A stretch of DNA of 64,000 bases from HLUCCA09 sp039822045 (lineage in GTDB: Bacteria; Pseudomonadota; Alphaproteobacteria; Rhodobacterales; Rhodobacteraceae), in assembly GCA_039822045.1 (NCBI GenBank), contig JBCBMY010000014.1:101520-165519 (forward strand), written 5' to 3'. Positions 33,134 to 41,977 of this stretch are shown piece after piece. Each line of letters starts with the position of its first letter. The first letter of the stretch is position 1. A program made the translations under genes and the position numbers. The notes under the pieces are model-generated. The model saw only the letters and a program-made list of their open reading frames with translations. It did no database searches and was not told the DNA's origin.

Positions 33134-34324
33134 ATGCCCCTCACCCCGCCCTCGACCCTCACGCTGATCCTGTTGACCGGCCTTTCGGTTCTGACGACCA
33201 ACATGATCGCACCCTCCCTGCCCTCGATCGCCGAGGATCTCGGTACGAGCTATGCCACGGTGAGCCTAGCTATCGCAGGGTACCTGGCCGTCACGGCGCC
33301 CCTTCAGCTGATCCTGGGTCCCCTGTCCGACCGTGTGGGGCGGAGGCCGGTTCTGCTTGTCGGGCTCGCGGTGTTCGTCGCCGCCTCGCTTGGGGCGGCC
33401 TTGGCCCAGAGTGCCGCGGTCTTTCTTGCCTGCCGGCTGGCACAGGCGGCGATGACGGCGGGCGGCGGCCTGTCGATGGCGATCGTACGCGATACCGCGA
33501 CACCGCAGGAGGCCGCCGCGCGCCTGGGCATCATTGCGACGGCCATGGCCCTGGCGCCGATGCTCGGCCCGATGGTGGGTGGAGCGCTGGACGCCGCCTT
33601 TGGCTGGCGGTCGAACTTTTGGATCTATGCCGGGGGCGGAGCCATGCTGCTCGCACTCGTCTGGGTCGATCTCGGAGAAACCCGTCCACCCCGGTCGGCC
33701 GGCGCCCCGCGACCATCGCCCTGGCCGCTCCTTGCCGACGCGCGCTTCCTCGGCTTTGCCGGGACGGTTGCGCTGTCCACCGGGGCCTTCTTCGTCTTCA
33801 TCGCCGGCGCACCTGCGGTCGCGCAATCGGCCTTTGGGATCGGCGCCGCACCGCTGGGCGCCGTGATCGGTTCCATCACGGCAGGGTTCATGGCCGGGAG
33901 CTTTGTCTCGAGCCGCCTCGCCCGGACACACCGCCTCACCACCCCGATGCTGGCCGGGCGCGTCATCGCCTGCGCCGGGCTGACGCTCGGGCTGACCTTT
34001 GCGCTGATCGCGGACGCCACGCCAGTCACGACGTTCGGAGCAACCTTATGCGTCGGCTTCGGCAACGGCCTGACGATGCCGTCGAGCAATTCCGGCGCGC
34101 TGTCTGCCCGACCCGATCTGGCCGGAAGCGCCGCGGGCCTTCTTGGTGCGTTGAACGTCGGGACCGGCGCGGCTCTCACGGCGATCGCGGGCGCGCTCCT
34201 GTCGTGGCACCCGGCACCCGCCCTGCTCCTTGCGCTCATGCTCGCCGTGAGCCTCGGTGCATTGGGCATCACCCTGTGGCTTCGGGCGACCGGCGCCGAC
34301 GAGGTGGCGGCCTCACCCGCCTGA
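33134..34324 (+). CDS. Bcr/CflA-type multidrug efflux MFS transporter
   Basis: A 396-residue inner-membrane proton antiporter with twelve predicted helices. The motif TTNMIAPSLPSIAEDLG in helix 1, the loop LSDRVGRRPVLLVGL between helices 2 and 3, and the antiporter motif in helix 5 (ALAPMLGPMVGGALDAAFGWR) place it in the Bcr/CflA drug-resistance branch. ATG at 33134 has only a weak ribosome-binding site and follows an intrinsic terminator by 23 bases, which suggests expression by antitermination or reinitiation. Confidence 0.85.
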   Translation: MPLTPPSTLTLILLTGLSVLTTNMIAPSLPSIAEDLGTSYATVSLAIAGYLAVTAPLQLILGPLSDRVGRRPVLLVGLAVFVAASLGAALAQSAAVFLACRLAQAAMTAGGGLSMAIVRDTATPQEAAARLGIIATAMALAPMLGPMVGGALDAAFGWRSNFWIYAGGGAMLLALVWVDLGETRPPRSAGAPRPSPWPLLADARFLGFAGTVALSTGAFFVFIAGAPAVAQSAFGIGAAPLGAVIGSITAGFMAGSFVSSRLARTHRLTTPMLAGRVIACAGLTLGLTFALIADATPVTTFGATLCVGFGNGLTMPSSNSGALSARPDLAGSAAGLLGALNVGTGAALTAIAGALLSWHPAPALLLALMLAVSLGALGITLWLRATGADEVAASPA

Positions 34325-34328
34325 GAGG

Positions 34329-35993
34329 CTATCTCAGAGAGGGCAGGTTCAGCTTGTGGGCTCGGGCGCAGTCGACGGCGTCCGCATAGCCCGCATCGGC
34401 GTGCCGCATGACGCCGGTCGCCGGATCGTTCCACAGGACGCGGGCAATCCGGGCATCGGCCTCGACCGTCCCGTCGCAGCAGATCACCATGCCCGAATGC
34501 TGCGAGAAGCCCATGCCGACGCCGCCGCCGTGATGGAGCGACACCCAGGTCGCCCCCGACGCACAGTTCAAAAGCGCGTTCAGCAGCGGCCAGTCCGACA
34601 CGGCGTCGGAGCCATCCTTCATCGCCTCGGTCTCGCGGTTGGGGCTGGCGACCGATCCGGAATCGAGATGGTCCCGCCCGATCACCACGGGCGCGGTCAA
34701 CTCGCCTGTCCGGACCATCTCGTTGAACGCCAGCCCCAGCTTGTCTCGCTGGCCCAAACCGACCCAGCAGATCCGCGCCGGCAGGCCCTGAAATGCGATC
34801 CGCGCGCGCGCCATGTCGAGCCAGTTATGCAGGTGCGGATCGTCGATCAGTTCCTTCACCTTGGCGTCGGTCCGGTAGATGTCTTCGGGATCGCCGGACA
34901 GCGCGCACCACCGGAACGGCCCGACGCCCCGGCAAAAGAGCGGGCGGATATAGGCGGGGACGAACCCCGGGAACGCGAAGGCGTTTTCCAGCCCCTCCTC
35001 CAGCGCCACCTGGCGAATGTTGTTGCCATAATCGAGCGTCGGGACCCCGGCATTCCAGAAATCCACCATCGCCGCGACATGAACCTTCATCGACGCGCGC
35101 GCGGCCCGCTCCACCGCATCGGGGTCGGTCTCGGCCTTGGCGCGCCATTCCGCGACGGTCCAGCCCACGGGCAAGTAGCCGTTGACCGGGTCATGGGCCG
35201 AGGTCTGGTCGGTCACCAGATCGGGCCTCACGCCGCGGGCCACAAGCTCGGGGAACATCTCGGCCGCGTTGCCGATCAGACCGACTGATTTCGCGTCGCC
35301 GGCCGCGGTCCAGCGCTCGATCATCGCCAACGCCTCATCGACGTTTGTCGCCTTCTCGTCGAGGTACCGGGTGCGCAGGCGGAAATCGACGCGGCTCTCG
35401 TCGCATTCCACGGCAAGGCAGCACGCGCCGGCCATCACCGCGGCGAGGGGCTGGGCGCCGCCCATGCCGCCGAGGCCCCCGGTCAGGATCCACCGCCCCT
35501 TCAGATCGCCGCCATAGTGCTGGCGCCCCGCCTCGGCGAAGGTCTCATACGTGCCCTGCACGATGCCCTGCGTGCCGATATAGATCCACGACCCGGCCGT
35601 CATCTGGCCGTACATGGCCAGCCCCTTGCGGTCTAACTCGTTGAAATGCGCCCAGGTCGCCCAGTGCGGCACGAGGTTGGAGTTGGCGATCAGAACGCGG
35701 GGCGCATCGGCATGGGTGCGGAACACGCCCACGGGCTTGCCCGATTGCACCAGCAGCGTTTCGTCGGCGTCGAGCGTTTTCAGCTCGGCCACGATCCGAT
35801 CGAAATCCTCCCAGGTGCGCGCCGCGCGCCCGATCCCGCCATAGACGACCAACTCATGCGGTTTCTCTGCCACGTCGGGATGCAGGTTGTTCATCAGCAT
35901 CCGCATGGGCGCTTCGGTGAGCCAACTCTTGGCCGTGATCTCCGGCCCCGTCGGCGGATAGATGTCGCGGATGTTGTGGCGCGGATCGGTCAT
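34329..35993 (-). CDS. hutU: Urocanate hydratase
   Basis: A 554-residue NAD-dependent enzyme converting urocanate to imidazolonepropionate, second step of histidine degradation. Diagnostic stretches are GSWIYIGTQGIVQGTYETF, LTGGLGGMGGAQPLA, GNAAEMFPELV and PFRWCALSGDPEDIY, with the conserved cysteine in the last; NPNRET-like ASPNRETEAMKDGSDAV and SLHHGGGVGMGFSQHSG complete the set. Last gene of the leftward hutI-hutH-hutG-hutU operon; the start overlaps hutG by four bases. It ends four bases from the convergent efflux gene. Confidence 0.97.
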   Translation of the reverse strand: MTDPRHNIRDIYPPTGPEITAKSWLTEAPMRMLMNNLHPDVAEKPHELVVYGGIGRAARTWEDFDRIVAELKTLDADETLLVQSGKPVGVFRTHADAPRVLIANSNLVPHWATWAHFNELDRKGLAMYGQMTAGSWIYIGTQGIVQGTYETFAEAGRQHYGGDLKGRWILTGGLGGMGGAQPLAAVMAGACCLAVECDESRVDFRLRTRYLDEKATNVDEALAMIERWTAAGDAKSVGLIGNAAEMFPELVARGVRPDLVTDQTSAHDPVNGYLPVGWTVAEWRAKAETDPDAVERAARASMKVHVAAMVDFWNAGVPTLDYGNNIRQVALEEGLENAFAFPGFVPAYIRPLFCRGVGPFRWCALSGDPEDIYRTDAKVKELIDDPHLHNWLDMARARIAFQGLPARICWVGLGQRDKLGLAFNEMVRTGELTAPVVIGRDHLDSGSVASPNRETEAMKDGSDAVSDWPLLNALLNCASGATWVSLHHGGGVGMGFSQHSGMVICCDGTVEADARIARVLWNDPATGVMRHADAGYADAVDCARAHKLNLPSLR

Positions 35994-36790
35994 CCTGTGC
36001 CTCCCAGCTCTGGGGCCAGCGCGGCCAGCCTCTCAAGAATGCGTTGCAGATGCGGCCTCAGCGCCGCGGCCTTGCTCTCGTCAAAGGCCCAGCCCTCGGT
36101 TTCGCTTTGCAGATGGGTCGATTGGGCAAGCTCCATCTGGATCGCGTGCCACCCCTCGGCCGGCCGGCCATAGTGCCGTGTGGTCCACCCGCCCCGGAAC
36201 CGGCCGTTCAGGACGCTTGTAAAGCCGGGAGCCGCGGCGCAGATCTCGACCACGCTGCGCTCCACGCGCGGGTCACAGGTGCGCCCGCCATCGGTGCCGA
36301 TGTTGAAATCCGGCAGCTCGCCCTCAAAGAGCCGGGGCACGATCGAGCGGATCGAGTGGCAGTCATAGAGCAGAGCCACGCCATGCCGCATACACACGCG
36401 CTCCATCTCGGCGGCAAGCGCCGCGTGATAGGGCGCATGGAACGCGGCCACGCGTTCGGCAATCTCCTCGTCGGTCGGAGGGTCGAGCCAGATCGCGGCG
36501 CCATCGAAATCAGTGAGGGGGACGAGGCCGGTCGTGGCCTGGCCGGGATAGAGCGACTGCCCCGATGGATCGCGGTTTGCATCGACCACATAGCGATGAA
36601 ACGTGGCGCGGACGGTCGTGGCACCCGGAAGAAGCCCGTCATAGAGCAGGTCGACATGCCAGTCGGTGTCGGACAACTCCTGCCCCCGCGCATTGAGCCG
36701 GGCGCCGATCTCATCCGGCAGCCATGTGCCGGTGTGCGGCAGGCCCAGGATCACCGGGCCGTCGCCCTGCACCACCTCGACCGACCTCAC
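35990..36790 (-). CDS. hutG: N-formylglutamate deformylase
   Basis: A 266-residue zinc amidohydrolase releasing formate and glutamate from N-formylglutamate, last step of the five-step Hut route. VILGLPHTGTWLP, VDANRDPSGQSLYPGQ, YHAALAAEMER and YDCHSIRSIVPRLFEG carry the family's histidine/glutamate ligands. Start: a GTG at 36790 overlaps the hutH stop as GTGA and has GGAGGG at good spacing; an ATG six bases further upstream (36796) has the same site almost touching it, so the GTG is preferred. Confidence 0.93.
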   Translation of the reverse strand: MRSVEVVQGDGPVILGLPHTGTWLPDEIGARLNARGQELSDTDWHVDLLYDGLLPGATTVRATFHRYVVDANRDPSGQSLYPGQATTGLVPLTDFDGAAIWLDPPTDEEIAERVAAFHAPYHAALAAEMERVCMRHGVALLYDCHSIRSIVPRLFEGELPDFNIGTDGGRTCDPRVERSVVEICAAAPGFTSVLNGRFRGGWTTRHYGRPAEGWHAIQMELAQSTHLQSETEGWAFDESKAAALRPHLQRILERLAALAPELGGTG

Positions 36791-38316
36791 CGCCATCCCT
36801 CCAGGTCGAGCTCGCGGGCCAACGCGCCCGAGCGCACAAGGCCAGCGGCCGCGGCAATGTCTGGCGCGAGGTAGCGATCCTCGTCGACCCGGGGCACTGC
36901 TGCGCGGATCCGGGCGAGCACTGCCTGCAGCTTGGGGCTCGTGGCGAGTGGGGCGCGGAATTCTACACCCTGCGCCGCCGCCATCGCCTCGATCCCGAGG
37001 ATGGCTTCGAGATTGTCCGCCATTTTCGCCAGCCGCACTGCGCCGTGCGCGGCCATCGACACGTGATCCTCTTGATTGGCCGAGGTCGGGGTCGAGTCGG
37101 TCGAGCACGGGTTCGCCAGATGCTTGTTCTCGCTCATCAGGGCGGCCGTCGTGACCTCGGCGATCATCAGGCCCGAGTTCAGCCCCGGCGCCGGCGACAG
37201 GAAGGGCGGCAGATCGAACGACAGGGCCGGATCGACCATCAGCGCCACCCGACGCTGGGCGATCGCCCCGGTCTCGGCCAGGGCCAGGGCTATCTGGTCG
37301 GCGGCAAACGCCACGGGCTCGGCATGGAAATTGCCGCCGGACAGGATCTCTCCGGTCTCCAGCACAAGCGGATTGTCCGTCACCGCGTTGGCCTCGATCT
37401 CAAGCGTCTCGCCCACGACGCGAAGCAGGTCGAGCACCGCGCCCATCACCTGCGGCTGGCAGCGGATGCAGTACGGATCCTGCACGCGGGTGTCGCCCTC
37501 GCGGTGGCTTTCCCGGATCTCGGAGCCCGCCATGAGGGCGCGCTGCGCCGCCGCCGCCGCGATCTGCCCGCGATGACCGCGCAGCGCATGGATGGCCGGC
37601 TGGAGGGGCGCGGTCGAGCCCATGATCGCGTCGGTCGACAAGGCCCCGGTGACGAGCGCCGCCTCGACGAGCCCCACCGCCCGGAACAGGCCGACGAGCG
37701 CGCAGGCGGTCGAGAACTGCGTCCCATTGATGAGGGCCAGTCCCTCCTTCGGGCCGAGCGCGACGGGAGTGAGGCCCGCGCGGGCCAAGGCATCGCCGCC
37801 CGGCATCCGCTCGCCACGAACCGCGGCCTCGCCCTCACCGATCATCACCGCGGCCAGATGGGCCAGCGGCGCAAGATCGCCCGAGGCGCCGACCGAGCCC
37901 TGCATCGGGATGACGGGCAAAACGCCTTTGCCCAGCATCCCCTCGATCAGAGCCACCGTCGCCCACTGCACGCCCGACGCTCCGCGCCCGAGCGACAGAA
38001 GCTTCAGCGCGAGCATCAGTCGCGTGGTCGGCGCATCCAAAGCGGCGCCCACTCCGCAGGCATGGGAGAGGACGAGATTGCGCTGCAGCCGGGCCGTGTC
38101 CCCGGCTGGGATGCGCACCGAGGCGAGCTTGCCGAACCCGGTGTTCACACCATAAACGGCCCGGTCGCCCCGTGCCGCAGCCGCAACCGCCTCAGCCGAG
38201 GCCTCAATACCGGCCCGCCGTTCCGGATCGAGACCTACGGCCCCATCGCCCCGCCAAAGGGCTTCAAGTTGCGAAAGTTGGGTATGACCGGGAGAGAGGA
38301 TCACGGCGCTCTCCAT
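36787..38316 (-). CDS. hutH: Histidine ammonia-lyase
   Basis: A 509-residue enzyme that deaminates histidine to urocanate. The Ala144-Ser145-Gly146 triad in GSVGASGDLAPLAH forms the autocatalytic MIO prosthetic group; the active-site tyrosine is in AVYGVNTGFGKLA (51-63). QEDHVSMAAHGAVRL near the C-terminus is also diagnostic. Begins 60 bases after hutI; no recognisable hairpin in that gap. Confidence 0.97.
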   Translation of the reverse strand: MESAVILSPGHTQLSQLEALWRGDGAVGLDPERRAGIEASAEAVAAAARGDRAVYGVNTGFGKLASVRIPAGDTARLQRNLVLSHACGVGAALDAPTTRLMLALKLLSLGRGASGVQWATVALIEGMLGKGVLPVIPMQGSVGASGDLAPLAHLAAVMIGEGEAAVRGERMPGGDALARAGLTPVALGPKEGLALINGTQFSTACALVGLFRAVGLVEAALVTGALSTDAIMGSTAPLQPAIHALRGHRGQIAAAAAQRALMAGSEIRESHREGDTRVQDPYCIRCQPQVMGAVLDLLRVVGETLEIEANAVTDNPLVLETGEILSGGNFHAEPVAFAADQIALALAETGAIAQRRVALMVDPALSFDLPPFLSPAPGLNSGLMIAEVTTAALMSENKHLANPCSTDSTPTSANQEDHVSMAAHGAVRLAKMADNLEAILGIEAMAAAQGVEFRAPLATSPKLQAVLARIRAAVPRVDEDRYLAPDIAAAAGLVRSGALARELDLEGWR

Positions 38317-38376
38317 GATTGGTCTGGCGCCCGAGAGATGTGCTCGAACCCTGCGCTGGGAAAGAAGACACCCATG

Positions 38377-39576
38377 TCAGCCAACGCCCCCGCGGATCCG
38401 CCGACTCAGAACGTTCACGCCGATGCGGTAGGTCAGCTCGGCCGGATGCGCCGCGTCCCAGATCGCGAGATCGGCCCTCAGCCCCGCCTCGATCCTTCCG
38501 CGGTCCGCCATGCCGAGCGCCAGGGCCGCCTCGCGTGTCACCCCGGTCAGGCACTCCTCGGGCGTCAGCCGAAAGAGCGTCGCGCCCATGTTCATGGCCA
38601 AGAGCAGCGAGACCATCGGCGACGAGCCCGGGTTGAAATCGGTGGCCAGCGCCATGGGAACGCCGGCGGCGCGAAAGGCTGCGACGGGCGGCACCTGCGT
38701 CTCGCGCAGCGTGTAGAACGCGCCGGGCAACAGCACGGCGACCGACCCGTTTGCGGCCAGCGCCTCGGCGTCCGCCTCGGAGGCATACTCGACGTGGTCT
38801 GCCGAGAGCGCCCCCATCCGCGCGGCCAAGGCCGTGCCGCCCTGGTGGCTCAACTGTTCGGCGTGGAGCTTCAGCGGCAGCCCGAGCACCTTTGCCCTCG
38901 CAAACACCATCTCGATCTCTTCCACCGAGAACGCGATCCCCTCACAAAACCCGTCGACCGCGTCGACCAGCCCCTCGTCGGCCGCCGCCTCGAGCGCGGG
39001 CAGGCAGACCTCGGTCAGGTAATCGCGCGAACGCCCTTCGTATTCGGCCGGCACCGCGTGGGCCCCAAGAAAGGATGTCACGACCTCAATGTCACGGACG
39101 CGGCCCAGGGCCCGGGCGGCGCGCAGCATCCGAAGCTCGGTGTCGATGTCGAGGCCGTAGCCCGACTTCACCTCGACCGTCGTAACCCCCTCGGCGATCA
39201 TCGCATCAAGCCGGGGCAGCGCGGCAGCCACCAGCGCTTCAGCCGAGGCCGCCCGCGTGGCCCGCACCGTCGAGACGATCCCGCCGCCCGCCCGCGCGAC
39301 CTCCTCATAGCTGGCGCCCTCAAGCCGCATCTCGAACTCGCGCGCCCGGTCGCCGCCATGGACCAGATGGGTATGGCAATCGATCAGGCCCGGCGTCACC
39401 AGCCGCCCGCCCAGGTCCTCGGCCACGGCTCCCCTCGCCTCGGCCGGACGCTCCGCCGCCGGCCCGGCCCACGCAATCCGCGCCCCGTCGATCAACACGG
39501 CCCCCCGCTCCACCAGCCCATAGGGCACCGGGCCGGCCGCCATGGCCGCGAGCGTGGCGTTGGTCAGAAGCCGCAT
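38377..39576 (-). CDS. hutI: Imidazolonepropionase
   Basis: A 399-residue amidohydrolase-superfamily metalloenzyme opening imidazolonepropionate to N-formimidoyl-glutamate. Metal-binding LIDCHTHLVHGGDRAREFEMR (about 65-85), VEVKSGYGLD, KLHAEQLSHQGG, and LATDFNPGSSP mark the family. ATG at 39576 with AGAGGC upstream. First gene of the leftward hut operon, divergent from hutF, with a HutC-like operator in the 84-base gap. Confidence 0.97.
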   Translation of the reverse strand: MRLLTNATLAAMAAGPVPYGLVERGAVLIDGARIAWAGPAAERPAEARGAVAEDLGGRLVTPGLIDCHTHLVHGGDRAREFEMRLEGASYEEVARAGGGIVSTVRATRAASAEALVAAALPRLDAMIAEGVTTVEVKSGYGLDIDTELRMLRAARALGRVRDIEVVTSFLGAHAVPAEYEGRSRDYLTEVCLPALEAAADEGLVDAVDGFCEGIAFSVEEIEMVFARAKVLGLPLKLHAEQLSHQGGTALAARMGALSADHVEYASEADAEALAANGSVAVLLPGAFYTLRETQVPPVAAFRAAGVPMALATDFNPGSSPMVSLLLAMNMGATLFRLTPEECLTGVTREAALALGMADRGRIEAGLRADLAIWDAAHPAELTYRIGVNVLSRRIRGGVG

Positions 39577-39622
39577 GCCTGTGCCTCTTTCGGGAGTTGC
39601 CGCAAGGGCCACGCATCCACTA

Positions 39623-39639
39623 TTATGTCTATACAATTA
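39623..39639. promoter_or_regulatory. HutC-like operator A (hutI/hutF)
   Basis: TTATGTCTATACAATTA, an AT-rich near-palindrome in a GC-rich gap between the divergent hutI and hutF genes. The same core is found at 45398-45413 and 48588-48604. HutC of other proteobacteria binds sites with a TGTATATACA-type core, so this is the likely repressor site for both hut transcripts. Confidence 0.7.
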
Positions 39640-39660
39640 GCTGTCAACGGGAGCCGCGCT

Positions 39661-41031
39661 ATGACCGTGATCCGGGCCGACCGGGCTCTGTTGCCCCAGG
39701 GCTGGGCCGCGGACGTCCGCCTCGAGATCGGCGCCGACGGACGCATCGCATCCGTCGCGCCGGGCGCGGGATCAGCCGAGGGAGAAGCCTTGCACGTCGC
39801 GCTCCTCCTCCCGGCCCCGATCAACGCCCACTCCCACGCCTTTCAGCGCGCCATGGCCGGCCTGACGGAGGGGCGTGGCCCCGATGCGGACGGGCAGGAC
39901 AGCTTCTGGACATGGCGCCAGCTTATGTACCGCTTCCTCGACCAACTGACCCCGGAGCAGGTCGAAGCCATCGCCGCCCTCGTCCAGATGGAGATGCTGG
40001 AGGCCGGCTATGCGGCGGTGGCGGAATTCCACTATCTCCACCATCAGCCCGACGGCACGCCCTATGACGACATTGCCGAAATGTCGGCCCGCATCGCGGC
40101 GGCCGCTGGGCAAACGGGCATCGGCTTGACGCTCCTGCCCGTGCTCTATCGCTGGGGCGGGTGCGACGGGCGGCCGCTTGGCTCAGGTCAGCGCCGCTTC
40201 GGCAATGGCCCCGACCGCTTCGCACGCATCATGGAGAGGGCCGCCGCGGCCCTGTCGGGCGGGCCAGCCGACTGGGCGCTTGGCGTCGCACCCCACTCCC
40301 TGCGCGCGATCGACCGGGAAACGCTGTCCGAGGTCCCGGCCATGACCGAGGGCCCAATCCACATGCACATTGCGGAGCAGGTGGCCGAGGTGGAGGAGGT
40401 CGAGGCGCATTTCGGCGCGCGCCCGGTCGCGTGGGCGCTGGAGAACCTGCCGCTCAGCCCCCGCTGGAACCTCGTCCATTGCACACAGATGACGCCAGCC
40501 GAGACCGACGGGCTTGCCCGGAGCGGTGCAACCGCAATTCTCTGCCCGATCACCGAAAGCAATCTGGGCGACGGGATCTTCGACGGCGTCCGGTTCCTGG
40601 CGGCCGGCGGCCACATCGCCATCGGCTCCGACAGCAATGTCCGCATCGGGCTGACCGAAGAGCTTCGGACGTTCGAGTACAGCCAGCGCCTGCGCGATCA
40701 CAGCCGGGCCGCGTTGGCGACCGACCGGCAGAGCACCGGCCGCCGGCTCTGGGAGGCGGTCTGCGATGGCGGAGCTCGCGCTGCAGGGCGGGCCTCCGGG
40801 GCGCTGTCTCCAGGCTCCTGGGCCGACCTGATCGCGGTCGATATCGCGCATCCCGACCTTGCGGGCTTGCGCGGGGACGCCGTGCTCGACGCCCTCGTTT
40901 TCGCAGCCGGCGATACGCCGGTCTCCGAGGTTTGGTCGGCCGGGCGCCATATGGTGCGGGCCGGGCGCCACATCCACCGCGATGCCGTCCTGCACCGCTA
41001 TGCCCGGGCCGTCGCCTCCCTGCGCGCCTGA
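39661..41031 (+). CDS. hutF: Formimidoylglutamate deiminase
   Basis: A 456-residue amidohydrolase that converts N-formimidoyl-glutamate to N-formylglutamate plus ammonia. PINAHSHAFQRAMAGLTE (metal site), AEFHYLHHQPDGTPY, ALGVAPHSLRA, HMHIAEQ, NLVHCTQMTPAE, and GSDSNVRIGLTEELRTFEY are HutF hallmarks. ATG at 39661 with GGGAG before it. With HutG it defines the five-step pathway, instead of direct formamide release by HutE/HutG-type formiminoglutamase. Confidence 0.95.
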   Translation: MTVIRADRALLPQGWAADVRLEIGADGRIASVAPGAGSAEGEALHVALLLPAPINAHSHAFQRAMAGLTEGRGPDADGQDSFWTWRQLMYRFLDQLTPEQVEAIAALVQMEMLEAGYAAVAEFHYLHHQPDGTPYDDIAEMSARIAAAAGQTGIGLTLLPVLYRWGGCDGRPLGSGQRRFGNGPDRFARIMERAAAALSGGPADWALGVAPHSLRAIDRETLSEVPAMTEGPIHMHIAEQVAEVEEVEAHFGARPVAWALENLPLSPRWNLVHCTQMTPAETDGLARSGATAILCPITESNLGDGIFDGVRFLAAGGHIAIGSDSNVRIGLTEELRTFEYSQRLRDHSRAALATDRQSTGRRLWEAVCDGGARAAGRASGALSPGSWADLIAVDIAHPDLAGLRGDAVLDALVFAAGDTPVSEVWSAGRHMVRAGRHIHRDAVLHRYARAVASLRA

Positions 41032-41211
41032 CGCCTTCGCGTCCTTGATCGCTGACCCCGCCGTCGCTAGCCTCACGCCACGGCGTGGCCCGCGCCGCCC
41101 TCCTCCCATCGGGGAAGCAGCAGACCTGTGGGGCCAATAAGTCATCGACCCATCCAGGCGGGCCGACGCATGAGGGAGGGGTGCGACAATGCCCGTGAGG
41201 AAAGGTCTGAC

Positions 41212-41925
41212 ATGAGATTGTCCGTTCCGATCTATCGGCTGAAACGCCGCGCCAAGACCCTTGCGCGGGAAGACGGCATCCCGCTCAACGCCGCTCTCGA
41301 CCGTATCGCGCAGGACGAGGGCTTTGCCCGCTGGAGCCTGCTCGCCGCCCGCTTGGGCGACACAGCCCCCGCGGCGGCGCTCCTGCCCCGGCTCGACCCG
41401 GGCGACGTGGTGCTGCTGGCGGCACGCCCGGACCACGGCAAAACGCTCCTGGCGCTCGAATTGCTGACAGAGGCCGCAGCGCAAAGCCGCCGCGCAGTGT
41501 TCTTCACGCTCGACTACACCGAGGCGGGCACGCGGGCGCGCCTTGACACGGTCGGCGCCATCGCGCGGGGATTGGCGGACCGGATCGAGATCGTCACCGA
41601 CGACGCCATCTCGGGCGAGTTCATCGCCGACCACCTCGCCGACGCCAGGCCGGGAACGCTGGCGGCCGTCGACTACCTGCAGATCCTCGACCAGCAGCGC
41701 ACGAAGCCAGCGCTGCACGACCAGATGGACCGTCTGACGGCCTTCGCGCGGGAGACGGGCACGATCCTGGTGTTCATCTCCCAGATCGACCGGCGCTTCG
41801 AGGCCGCCACGGCGCCCCTCCCCGGCCTCACCGACCTGCGCCTGCCGAACCCGATCCCGCCCGGCACGTTCTCCAAGGCGATCTTTCTGAATGACGGTGC
41901 CCTGCAGCTTCAATCGCTGAACTAG
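41212..41925 (+). CDS. Small RecA/DnaB-fold ATPase (DNA helicase-like), function unknown
   Basis: A 237-residue protein with a RecA-type ATPase core resembling the C-terminal domain of DnaB: DPGDVVLLAARPDHGKTLLALELL gives a P-loop variant (PDHGKT, near 72-77), VFFTLDYTEAGTRARL follows, GTLAAVDYLQILDQQ is the Walker B analogue (about 145-160), and VFISQIDRRF the switch region. The N-terminal 45 residues (YRLKRRAKTLARED) look like a short DNA- or partner-binding helix bundle. It has no DnaB N-terminal domain, so is unlikely to be a replicative helicase. ATG at 41212 with GAGGAAAGG. Confidence 0.55.
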   Translation: MRLSVPIYRLKRRAKTLAREDGIPLNAALDRIAQDEGFARWSLLAARLGDTAPAAALLPRLDPGDVVLLAARPDHGKTLLALELLTEAAAQSRRAVFFTLDYTEAGTRARLDTVGAIARGLADRIEIVTDDAISGEFIADHLADARPGTLAAVDYLQILDQQRTKPALHDQMDRLTAFARETGTILVFISQIDRRFEAATAPLPGLTDLRLPNPIPPGTFSKAIFLNDGALQLQSLN

Positions 41926-41946
41926 CGCGGCTTCGTTGGTCCGGGT

Positions 41947-41977
41947 GGCCCGTTCGGGTCGCCTGGACCCGAAGGCC
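41947..41977. terminator. Bidirectional hairpin between convergent genes
   Basis: Perfect eight-base stem TTCGGGTC / GACCCGAA with a GCCTG loop, extended by flanking GGCC on both sides. It fills the 52-base gap between the ATPase gene and the convergent acetyltransferase gene. It lacks a clear U-run, so it may act as a Rho barrier. Confidence 0.45.

Noticed and set aside
36724..39660. Long plus-strand frame preceding hutF
   Set aside because: Antisense to hutH and hutI; hutF begins at the ATG at 39661 with a ribosome-binding site and the family start.
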